Source: an uncultured Micrococcales bacterium (GTDB lineage: Bacteria > Actinomycetota > Actinomycetes > Actinomycetales > Microbacteriaceae). Taken from it: a stretch of 8,910 bases of DNA. A program made the position numbers and the translations under genes. Shown here piece after piece: positions 1 to 6,201 of this stretch. The DNA is taken from positions 1 to 8,910 of the forward strand of contig CAJXMQ010000036.1 of assembly GCA_913056225.1 (NCBI GenBank), given 5' to 3'. The notes under the pieces were generated by a model, which did not search any database, was not told where the DNA came from, and saw only the letters and a program-made list of their open reading frames with translations. Position 1 is the stretch's first letter, and every line of letters starts with the position of its first letter.

Positions 1-2
1 AA

Positions 3-77
3 GGGCGATTGGCGCAGTGGTAGCGCGCTTCCCTGACACGGAAGAGGTCACTGGTTCGAACCCAGTATCGCCCACCA
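3..77 (+). tRNA. tRNA-Val, anticodon GAC
   Basis: The cloverleaf folds completely. The 7-bp acceptor stem pairs 3-9 with 67-73 without mismatch. The 4-bp D stem pairs 12-15 with 23-26, the 5-bp anticodon stem 28-32 with 40-44, and the T stem 50-54 with 62-66, closing a TTCGAAC loop. The anticodon at 35-37 is GAC, which reads valine codons GUC and GUU. The discriminator is A74, as expected for tRNA-Val, and CCA is encoded at 75-77, so no CCA addition is needed for maturation. The promoter lies left of the window. There is no room for a terminator downstream: the stop codon of the convergent mqo begins only 2 bases after the CCA. Confidence 0.97.
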
Positions 78-79
78 GA

Positions 80-1549
80 TTATTTGCTTAGTTTTAGAAC
101 CTTCGCAGTGTCCTTGAGTATCTTCTTTGCAAAAGTCGGGTCTGAGTTAATAGGCTTTTCAAAACTAGGAACCATCGCCCTGATTTCAGCCTTATTGGCC
201 CTCACCAGATCAGTCTCCAGTTGTGTCAAAACGTCCATCATCACCTTCGCTGAAACGCTCGCGCCGGGAGAAGCACCCAATAGCCCAGCAATGCTTTGGT
301 CAGCGGAGCTTATTACCTGAGTGCCGAACTGAAGTGTTCCAAGTTTGCCTTTTGGTGCAATTACCTGAGCTCTTTGGCCAGCTTCGTATAGCTCCCAGTC
401 TTGCTCCTGCGCATTCGGAACAAACACTCTTAGACCTTCGAACTTTTTCTTTTTTGATTTCAATATCTCGGTTATGAGGTATTTCAATAGGCCTAGATTC
501 GTAACAGCAACTGACAGATACGGAATCAAGTTCGCAGGACGAATACTCAAAGGTAGGTCTAAGAATGACCCGGATTTCAAAAACTTGAGATTGAATCCAG
601 CAAAAGGCCCAAACAATAATGAAGGTGTTCCGTTTACCAGACGAGTGTCTAGGTGAGGAACGCTCATCGGTGGAGCCCCGACTGCGGCTTGGGAGTAAAC
701 CTTGGCCCAATGCTGCTTCACCACCTCAGGGTTATCAGTTCTCAGGAAATGTCCGCTGACCGGAAAAGTTCCATAGCCCTTTGCCTCTTCGATACCAGCA
801 GATTGCAGTAATTTCAGTGCATAGCCGCCGGCTCCGACAAAGACCTTGGTTGCCGCTAAATAGATGTTCTTAGGGTTTTTAGTCTTAATCTCCCAACCAC
901 CGTCATTTAGCTTTCTGAGCCTTGAGACGTCGGTGTTTGTAATCAACTCAACATCATTTGCCTCGAGCCAGTGAATCATCTGTCGAGTCATTTCACCGTA
1001 ATCAACATCAGTTCCGCTGTCGATTTTGGTTGCCCCCAAAACTTCGTCTTCACGACCTTCGATTAGAAGAGGCGTCCACTCGTTGATTTTGGTGAAGTCT
1101 TCTGTGTACTCCATGCCCTCGAATAAAGGCTCATCCTTTAGGACACGGTAGCGTCGCCGCAGATAATCAACATCTTTGGAACCCCTTACAAATGTCATGT
1201 GTGGGACGCTGTTGATAAAGGTTTTGGGATCTTCCAGAATTCCCTTCTCCACAAAATATGACCACAGTTGCCTTGAGAAAACGAACTGCTCATTAATGTC
1301 AATTGCTTTTTGTGGGGAGGGAAGGCTTCCATCAGAACTATCGGGCATGTAATTCAATTCACAAAGTGCAGCATGACCCGTTCCTGCGTTGTTCCAAACA
1401 TCACTGGATTCCATCGCCGGGGAATCAAGTCGTTCGATAATTGCAATGCTTAGGTCTGGGTTCAAAAGTTTTAGGTAGCAACCGTAGGTTGCGCTCATTA
1501 TGCCTGCGCCAATTAGCACGTAGTCATACCTGGGAGTTTGATCAATCAC
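80..1549 (-). CDS. mqo: malate:quinone oxidoreductase
   Basis: FAD-dependent peripheral membrane enzyme that oxidises malate to oxaloacetate and passes electrons to quinone, an alternative or partner to NAD-linked malate dehydrogenase in the TCA cycle. At 489 residues it matches the actinobacterial form. Visible signatures are the N-terminal dinucleotide-binding motif GAGIMSATYG (14-23), the highly characteristic NNAGTGHAALCELNY (53-67), VPHLDTRLVNG (297-307), LLFGPFAGF (311-319), and the C-terminal FAD-contacting stretch around GTLQFGTQVISSADQSIAG (404-422). The start is GTG at 1549-1547: an in-frame TAA lies two codons upstream and no other start precedes the FAD motif. Shine-Dalgarno complementarity is weak. 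It begins 16 bases after the VIT-like gene's stop, so co-transcription is likely. Its 3' end nearly touches the convergent tRNA-Val. Confidence 0.96.
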   Translation of the reverse strand: MIDQTPRYDYVLIGAGIMSATYGCYLKLLNPDLSIAIIERLDSPAMESSDVWNNAGTGHAALCELNYMPDSSDGSLPSPQKAIDINEQFVFSRQLWSYFVEKGILEDPKTFINSVPHMTFVRGSKDVDYLRRRYRVLKDEPLFEGMEYTEDFTKINEWTPLLIEGREDEVLGATKIDSGTDVDYGEMTRQMIHWLEANDVELITNTDVSRLRKLNDGGWEIKTKNPKNIYLAATKVFVGAGGYALKLLQSAGIEEAKGYGTFPVSGHFLRTDNPEVVKQHWAKVYSQAAVGAPPMSVPHLDTRLVNGTPSLLFGPFAGFNLKFLKSGSFLDLPLSIRPANLIPYLSVAVTNLGLLKYLITEILKSKKKKFEGLRVFVPNAQEQDWELYEAGQRAQVIAPKGKLGTLQFGTQVISSADQSIAGLLGASPGASVSAKVMMDVLTQLETDLVRANKAEIRAMVPSFEKPINSDPTFAKKILKDTAKVLKLSK

Positions 1550-1565
1550 AGGTTAAGACTATCGC

Positions 1566-2135
1566 CTAAAGCACTGCTACGCCGAAGGCTGCGCCGACCA
1601 GGTAGCTGACAACCATGGTGATGATACTGACAGCCACAATTCGAATTGATCCCTTGAGAGGACTTGCTTTTCCAACAAGGGCTGCCAGTACTCCGGTGAT
1701 TGTTAGTGCAACCACTACACCGACCAGAATTGCCGCAACCCTGAGCTCTGTTGGAAAAATAACAACTGCCAGCATTGGCAACACAGCCCCTGAGACGAAA
1801 GCTAGAAATGAACTCCAGGCCGCCTGAAATGGGTTGGCGGTGATGTCGCGCTTGGTTCTTCCATGACTAATCTCTGTGTCTTTTTGGGCGCTAACCGAAA
1901 CATATTCGCCACCACCCATTGAAAATGCTCCTGCAACTGTGGCGGCTATTCCGGCAATCAATACCTCGGTGTCGCCGACACCTGCACCAACAACTCCCAT
2001 CAAGACTCCTGCGACGCTAACGATTCCGTCGTTCGCACCGAGTACTGCTGCACGCAACCAGTTGAGTTTGCTATCAAGCTTTTTATTCATGAAAGCTAAT
2101 AATGCCCGAAAAGCCATGGCGTTCAACTTAGCCAC
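1566..2135 (-). CDS. VIT1/CCC1-like membrane transporter lacking the metal-binding domain
   Basis: Probable Fe2+/Mn2+ transporter of the VIT1/CCC1 family in the cytoplasmic membrane. It carries the family start WLRAAVLGANDGIVSVAG (26-43, TM1), a second membrane segment (57-73), then GGGEYVSVSAQKDTE (74-88), and three further hydrophobic segments near 103-127, 131-154 and 162-188. The total is 189 residues, whereas bacterial members I know are about 230-240. The shortfall is the Glu-rich cytoplasmic helical domain between TM2 and TM3; here only about 12 residues (ISHGRTKRDITA) join the two. The reading frame is intact, so this is not a frameshift remnant. The start is uncertain: GTG at 2135 has a purine-rich AAGGGG directly against it; ATG at 2117 or ATG at 2090 (MNKKLDSKLNWLRAAV) also fit the family. 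The substrate is inferred only from family membership. It lies upstream of and probably co-transcribed with mqo, and diverges from thrS. Confidence 0.85.
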   Translation of the reverse strand: MAKLNAMAFRALLAFMNKKLDSKLNWLRAAVLGANDGIVSVAGVLMGVVGAGVGDTEVLIAGIAATVAGAFSMGGGEYVSVSAQKDTEISHGRTKRDITANPFQAAWSSFLAFVSGAVLPMLAVVIFPTELRVAAILVGVVVALTITGVLAALVGKASPLKGSIRIVAVSIITMVVSYLVGAAFGVAVL

Positions 2136-2149
2136 CCCTTACCAACAGC

Positions 2150-2155
2150 TAGACT
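2150..2155 (+). promoter_or_regulatory. candidate -10 box of a near-leaderless thrS promoter
   Basis: TAGACT fits the actinobacterial -10 pattern TANNNT. Counting 7 bases on from its last base puts the transcription start at 2162-2163, at the GTG start of thrS. No Shine-Dalgarno-like sequence precedes this GTG, which supports a leaderless mRNA. The -35 region is weak; the best match is TTAGCC at 2128-2133 with a 16-base spacer. This is inferred from sequence pattern only. Confidence 0.55.
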
Positions 2156-2162
2156 TCTGTGC

Positions 2163-4142
2163 GTGCAGATAACAGTGGATGGCGAAAAAGTAAATCTAGA
2201 GCCAGGGGCCAGTGGTTTTGAGGTCTATACAGACCGAAAAGTAATTGCCATGTTCGTGAACGGCGCCGAGGTCGATCTTGCCTATAAATTTCAGGACGGC
2301 GATGGTGCTGAATCTATTTCTATAGAGTCTGAAGCTGGTCTACGAATTCTGAGACACAGCGTTGCTCACATCACCGCTCAGGCGGTTCAGGACCTATTCG
2401 AAGCAAAGCTTGGTATTGGTCCTCCCATTGAAGATGGCTTCTATTATGACTTTTTGATTGATGAACCTCTAACCGAAGAGGACCTCACAAAGATACAAAA
2501 GCGAATGAAAGAGATCGTGAAATCCTCGCAGCGCTTCACCAGACGAGTTGTCACCGAGGATGAGGCACGAGCTGAAATGGCCTCCGAGCCGCTCAAGATT
2601 GAGCTACTGGACAGAAGGTCCGAATCATTAGACGACGGGAACGTTGAGGTTGATGCTGGTGAATTAACCATTTATGACAACATTGACCGAAATGGTGAGA
2701 CCAAGTGGAAAGACCTCTGCAGAGGTCCACATGTTCCTAACACAAGGATTGCGGATAAAGGTTTTGCCCTCACTCGAGTAAGCGCGGCCTACTGGCTTGG
2801 GGATCAGTCCAGGCAGTCTTTACAACGTGTTTATGGAACCGCTTGGCCAGACGCTGAAAGCCTGGCTGAATACAAAGAGAGATTAGAAGAAGCAGCCAGA
2901 CGCGATCACCGCAAGCTGGGTCAGGAATTAGATCTTTTTAGCTTCCCGACCGAAATTGGGTCAGGGCTTCCAGTGTTTCACCCAAAGGGTGGAATTATCC
3001 GCCAGGTGATGGAGGACTACTCCAGGAAGAAACACCTAGATGCGGGCTATGAATTTGTCTATTCCCCGCACATTAGCAAGCAAAACCTATTCGAAATCAG
3101 CGGACATCTGCAGTGGTATTCGGATGGCATGTTCCCTCCAATGCAAATTGATGCGGAGTATGACGATGAGGGAGAGCTAAAAAAGCAGGGTCAGAATTAT
3201 TACCTGAAGCCCATGAACTGCCCCTTTCATATTCTCATCTATAAATCCCGCTCCCGCAGTTACCGCGAGCTCCCACTAAAGATGTTTGAGTTTGGAAGCG
3301 TTTACCGCTACGAAAAAAGTGGAGTAGTTCATGGCTTGACTCGAGTTAGAGGTATGACGCAGGACGATGCTCACATATTTGTCAGCCAGGAGCAGTTGGC
3401 TTCAGAAATTGAGAAAGTTTTGCAGTTCGTACTTGACCTATTGCGGGATTATGGTCTGAATGATTTCTACCTGGAGCTCAGCACGAGGGATGACGGCGAT
3501 AAATTCGTGGGTGATGAAAAGGCATGGGAGTTAGCCACGGAGACACTCAGCAAGGTTGCCTCAAATACCGGATTGGAGCTAGTGCCTGATCCGGGAGGGG
3601 CAGCCTTTTACGGTCCGAAAATTTCAGTCCAGGCAAAAGACGCCATTGGTCGCACCTGGCAGATGAGCACGATTCAACTGGATTTCAACCTTCCGGAGAG
3701 ATTCGAGCTTGAATATGTTGGAAGCGACGGGGAAAAACACCGCCCAATCATGCTGCACAGAGCCCTTTTTGGCTCCATTGAAAGATTCTTTGGAGTTTTG
3801 ACCGAGCATTACGCCGGCCACTTCCCACCTTGGCTTGCTCCGGTGCAGGTGGCTTGCGTGCCGATTACTGATAATCAACATCAGTACCTATCCGATTTTG
3901 CAGACTCACTGAGGGGTGAGGGGATAAGGGTTGAGGTAGACCTAAGTGACGAGCGTATGCAGAAAAAGATTAGAAATCACACCATGTCCAAAATCCCGTT
4001 CATCGTAATCGCAGGCGACAGTGATGAGGCTGACTCAGCGGTGAGTTTCAGGTATCGCGATGGAACACAGCGCAACGGAATCAAGTTGGAACAAGCTGTG
4101 AAGGAAATAGTTGACGCGGTAGCAAGCAGGGAGCAGGTTTAG
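2163..4142 (+). CDS. thrS: threonine--tRNA ligase
   Basis: Cytoplasmic class II synthetase that attaches threonine to tRNA-Thr and hydrolyses mischarged Ser-tRNA-Thr. At 659 residues it is full length. In order: TGS domain (about 1-58); editing domain with HSVAH (H65, H69) and CRGPH (C186, H190), the four expected metal/editing-site residues; catalytic core with motif 2 near FEFGSVYRYEKSG (375-387); zinc ligands C353 (MNCPFH), H404 (DDAHIF) and H532 (LHRALFGS); and an anticodon-binding domain from about 560, with VDLSDERMQKKIR (592-604). The start is GTG at 2163; no ATG, GTG or TTG lies in frame between it and the left side of the divergent gap, and the TGS domain starts directly. It is probably the first gene of the + strand run, likely expressed from the promoter just upstream, and its stop codon directly abuts the HIT gene. 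Confidence 0.98.
   Translation: MQITVDGEKVNLEPGASGFEVYTDRKVIAMFVNGAEVDLAYKFQDGDGAESISIESEAGLRILRHSVAHITAQAVQDLFEAKLGIGPPIEDGFYYDFLIDEPLTEEDLTKIQKRMKEIVKSSQRFTRRVVTEDEARAEMASEPLKIELLDRRSESLDDGNVEVDAGELTIYDNIDRNGETKWKDLCRGPHVPNTRIADKGFALTRVSAAYWLGDQSRQSLQRVYGTAWPDAESLAEYKERLEEAARRDHRKLGQELDLFSFPTEIGSGLPVFHPKGGIIRQVMEDYSRKKHLDAGYEFVYSPHISKQNLFEISGHLQWYSDGMFPPMQIDAEYDDEGELKKQGQNYYLKPMNCPFHILIYKSRSRSYRELPLKMFEFGSVYRYEKSGVVHGLTRVRGMTQDDAHIFVSQEQLASEIEKVLQFVLDLLRDYGLNDFYLELSTRDDGDKFVGDEKAWELATETLSKVASNTGLELVPDPGGAAFYGPKISVQAKDAIGRTWQMSTIQLDFNLPERFELEYVGSDGEKHRPIMLHRALFGSIERFFGVLTEHYAGHFPPWLAPVQVACVPITDNQHQYLSDFADSLRGEGIRVEVDLSDERMQKKIRNHTMSKIPFIVIAGDSDEADSAVSFRYRDGTQRNGIKLEQAVKEIVDAVASREQV
4129..4133 (+). 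promoter_or_regulatory. ribosome binding site supporting the GTG start of the HIT gene
   Basis: GGGAG lies inside the last codons of thrS, 9 bases before the GTG at 4143. This favours that start over the in-frame ATG at 4179, which has its own G-rich GGGGGAG but only 3 bases away, rather too close. Either start leaves the HIT domain whole. Confidence 0.5.
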
Positions 4143-4691
4143 GTGGAAGCTGAGTCAAGTTCCGGCCTGGGGGAGCAAATGGACGGATTTGAGCGGTTGT
4201 GGACACCACACCGGCTCGTCTACATTCAAAACGGCCAACAACCAGCTGACAAGGATTGCCCCTTTTGTTTGGCACCGGATAAAACTGACGAGGACGGGCT
4301 TATTGTTCGCCGCGGTAAGACCGGTTTCGTTTTGATGAATTTGTTTCCTTATAACTCTGGCCATCTTTTGGTTTGTCCCTACCGCCACTATCCGACCTTA
4401 GACACTGCGACCAAGGAAGAAAGCGATGAGATTACCCAGCTAACCCAGGAGGCGATGCGGGTGCTGAAGGGAATTAGTGGCACCCATGGCTTCAACATTG
4501 GCCTGAATCAAGGCGAGATTGCTGGTGCGGGTATAGCAGGTCACCTGCATCAACACATTGTTCCCAGATGGCGTAATGACGCCAATTTCTTCCCAATTAT
4601 CGGCCAAACCAAGGCACTTCCAAGATTAATTGGTGATGTAAGGGAAGAATTACAGCAAAGATGGGATGAATTCAAAGACCCACGTAGTTGA
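4143..4691 (+). CDS. HIT-domain protein, probable Ap4A phosphorylase/hydrolase
   Basis: Histidine-triad nucleotide-binding enzyme of 182 residues, closest in architecture and gene position to M. tuberculosis Rv2613c, described as an Ap4A phosphorylase. It has the N-terminal GFERLWTPHRLVYIQ typical of the actinobacterial thrS-linked group, a probable zinc pair CPFC (C39, C42), FPYNSGHLLVCPYRHY (68-83), FNIGLNQG (117-124), and the active-site triad HLHQHIVPRW, with H134, H136 and H138. The gene begins at the base after the thrS stop, so translation is probably coupled. Synthetases can make diadenosine polyphosphates as by-products, which gives a sensible reason for the pairing; the exact substrate here is inferred. 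Unlike in most relatives, the next gene is pdxS rather than a phosphatidylinositol-phosphate synthase gene. Confidence 0.93.
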   Translation: MEAESSSGLGEQMDGFERLWTPHRLVYIQNGQQPADKDCPFCLAPDKTDEDGLIVRRGKTGFVLMNLFPYNSGHLLVCPYRHYPTLDTATKEESDEITQLTQEAMRVLKGISGTHGFNIGLNQGEIAGAGIAGHLHQHIVPRWRNDANFFPIIGQTKALPRLIGDVREELQQRWDEFKDPRS

Positions 4692-4733
4692 TTCATTCGA
4701 CGTAACACAACGATTCTCTTCTCACAGGTTCTC

Positions 4734-4739
4734 TAGGAT
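4734..4739 (+). promoter_or_regulatory. candidate -10 box of a leaderless pdxS promoter
   Basis: The 54-base gap 4692-4745 is the longest in the window and contains no hairpin that I would call a terminator. TAGGAT fits TANNNT, and its last base at 4739 places the predicted transcription start exactly on the A of the pdxS ATG at 4746. No good -35 hexamer is visible. The alternative reading is that AGGA (4735-4738), 7 bases from the ATG, is a Shine-Dalgarno site on a longer transcript; sequence alone cannot separate these. Confidence 0.5.
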
Positions 4740-4745
4740 AGGCAC

Positions 4746-5636
4746 ATGACAGATTTTGAAACAGGTACACCGCTAGTTAAGCGCGGTTTGGCAGAGATGC
4801 TAAAAGGTGGCGTGATCATGGACGTGGTTACTGCTGATCAGGCAAAGATTGCAGAAGACGCTGGAGCAGTAGCTGTTATGGCATTGGAGCGAGTGCCCGC
4901 TGATATTCGAGCAGAAGGCGGAGTTGCTCGCATGAGTGACCCACAGCTGATTGATGAAATTAAGGCAGCTGTATCCATTCCAGTAATGGCAAAGGCTCGA
5001 ATTGGTCACTTTGTTGAGGCTCAGGTGTTGCAATCTTTAGAGGTTGACTACATAGATGAGTCAGAGGTTCTCAGTCCAGCGGACTATGTAAACCACATTG
5101 ACAAACTAGGTTTTGATGTTCCCTTTGTATGTGGTGCCACCAATTTGGGTGAGGCTCTAAGAAGGATTACCGAGGGTGCCGCCATGATTCGAAGCAAGGG
5201 TGAGGCTGGCACTGGTGACGTTAGCGAGGCTACCAAGCACATAAGGACAATTCTGGGCGAGATCAGAAACCTGTCTTCAAAATCCAAAGAGGAGCTCTAC
5301 GTGGCTGCCAAAGAACTGCAAGCTCCATATGCTTTGGTGAAAGAGATTGCCGAAACCGGCAAACTGCCTGTTGTGTTGTTCACTGCGGGTGGGGTTGCCA
5401 CTCCTGCAGATGCAGCAATGATGATGCAATTGGGAGCTGATGGTGTATTCGTTGGGTCTGGAATTTTCAAAAGCGGAAACCCAGAACAGCGTGCAAGGGC
5501 AATCGTGAAGGCAACTACTCACTTTGAGGACCCTGCTGTGATTGCCGATGTAAGTAGAAATCTCGGTGATGCCATGGTGGGAATCAACGTAAATGACCTT
5601 CCAGCTCCGCACAGGCTAGCCGAACGCGGTTGGTAA
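4746..5636 (+). CDS. pdxS: pyridoxal 5'-phosphate synthase, lyase subunit
   Basis: The synthase half of the DXP-independent vitamin B6 route: it combines ribose 5-phosphate, glyceraldehyde 3-phosphate and ammonia delivered by PdxT to form PLP, in a cytoplasmic 12+12 complex. At 296 residues it is normal length. The TIM-barrel shows GGVIMDVV with D26, VMALERVPADIR (44-55), PVMAKARIGHFVEAQ with the first catalytic lysine K83, IDESEVLSPADY (103-114), and RSKGEAGTG (149-157) with the second catalytic lysine K151. The phosphate-binding FTAGGVATPADAA and GADGVFVGSGIFKS lie in the C-terminal half. The family-typical ERGW ends the protein. The ATG start is unambiguous. It overlaps pdxT by 7 bases, so the two subunits are translationally linked. 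No thioesterase gene intervenes, as one does in M. tuberculosis. Confidence 0.98.
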   Translation: MTDFETGTPLVKRGLAEMLKGGVIMDVVTADQAKIAEDAGAVAVMALERVPADIRAEGGVARMSDPQLIDEIKAAVSIPVMAKARIGHFVEAQVLQSLEVDYIDESEVLSPADYVNHIDKLGFDVPFVCGATNLGEALRRITEGAAMIRSKGEAGTGDVSEATKHIRTILGEIRNLSSKSKEELYVAAKELQAPYALVKEIAETGKLPVVLFTAGGVATPADAAMMMQLGADGVFVGSGIFKSGNPEQRARAIVKATTHFEDPAVIADVSRNLGDAMVGINVNDLPAPHRLAERGW

Positions 5637-6190
5637 CGGTTGGTGTCCTAGCTTTACAAGGTGGGGTTAGGGAACACCAGGAGTTGATTGAGTCTCTAGG
5701 GGCTCGGGCGATTGCGGTAAAAAAAGAAAGCCAACTGCATGACCTTGACGCACTAATAATCCCCGGGGGTGAATCAACAACAATCAGCAAGCTCATTGAC
5801 GCTTTTGATTTGAAGCAACCGATTGCTGCTTTGATTGCCTCAAATATCCCAGTCTTAGCAACCTGTGCGGGTCTAATCTTGCTTGCTGAAGAGGTTGACG
5901 GGAAACCTGGTTTTTTCAAAAATCTTCCAATCAAAGTCACAAGAAATGCCTATGGCGCCCAACTAGCCAGTGCTGAGGCTGTTGTCGATTACCAAGATGG
6001 AAGTGAAAACGCAGCTTTTATCAGAGCTCCAAAGATTTTAGATTTTGGTAATTCGGAGGTAATTGGTCGAGTTGCGGACGAGGTGGTTGCAATAAAGTTT
6101 GGAAATATTATTGGCGCCAGTTATCACCCAGAGTTGACCAATTCCACAATGCTTCACAGAAAATTACTAGAACTAACCGCTTCCAACTAA
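5630..6190 (+). CDS. pdxT: pyridoxal 5'-phosphate synthase, glutaminase subunit
   Basis: Class I glutamine amidotransferase that releases ammonia from glutamine and channels it to PdxS. At 186 residues it is usual length. Visible: VGVLALQGGVREH (4-16), PGGEST (45-50), the nucleophile elbow ATCAGL with C79, R105 of the RNAYG motif, FIRAP (130-134) for glutamine contact, and the catalytic pair H166 and E168 in SYHPEL. The start must be TTG at 5630-5632: it is the only ATG/GTG/TTG codon ahead of the first beta strand, and it lies inside the last codons of pdxS (7-base overlap). No good Shine-Dalgarno site is seen, so re-initiation after pdxS is likely. One oddity: the loop normally reading FGRQxDSFE is YGAQLASAE here (108-116), although the glutamine-binding arginine before it is kept. 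Confidence 0.97.
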   Translation: MVTVGVLALQGGVREHQELIESLGARAIAVKKESQLHDLDALIIPGGESTTISKLIDAFDLKQPIAALIASNIPVLATCAGLILLAEEVDGKPGFFKNLPIKVTRNAYGAQLASAEAVVDYQDGSENAAFIRAPKILDFGNSEVIGRVADEVVAIKFGNIIGASYHPELTNSTMLHRKLLELTASN

Positions 6191-6193
6191 AAT
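6188..6193 (+). promoter_or_regulatory. possible internal promoter -10 box before yebC
   Basis: TAAAAT overlaps the pdxT stop codon and matches the -10 consensus TATAAT at five of six positions. It would start transcription at about 6200, two bases before the yebC ATG. An AGG at 6194-6196, 5 bases from the ATG, can equally serve as a weak ribosome site on a pdxST read-through transcript. With an AT-rich stop codon involved, chance is a real possibility. Confidence 0.25.
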
Positions 6194-6201
6194 AGGCAGT
6201 C

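Noticed and set aside
300..710. A 136-residue open frame on the minus strand in the mqo region.
   Set aside because: It lies in another frame of mqo, has no recognisable motif, and mqo has strong conserved motifs throughout this stretch.
1566..2135. VIT-like gene as a pseudogene because it is about 50 residues short.
   Set aside because: The frame is uninterrupted and all membrane segments and their signature motifs remain; an in-frame domain absence explains the length better.
3..2162. The mqo/VIT block as a genomic island integrated at the 3' end of tRNA-Val.
   Set aside because: The tRNA 3' sequence is not repeated near the right side of the block (2136-2162), and there is no integrase or transposase in the window.
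4692..4745. Intrinsic terminator or riboswitch in the gap before pdxS.
   Set aside because: I could find no stable stem followed by a T-run, and 54 bases is too short for a known PLP- or metabolite-responsive leader.
5277..5612. A 111-residue open frame antisense to pdxS.
   Set aside because: Composition and lack of motifs fit a shadow of pdxS, whose catalytic sequence is fully conserved there.
5584..5940. A 118-residue open frame antisense to pdxT.
   Set aside because: No family resemblance or ribosome site; it simply mirrors the pdxT coding sequence.
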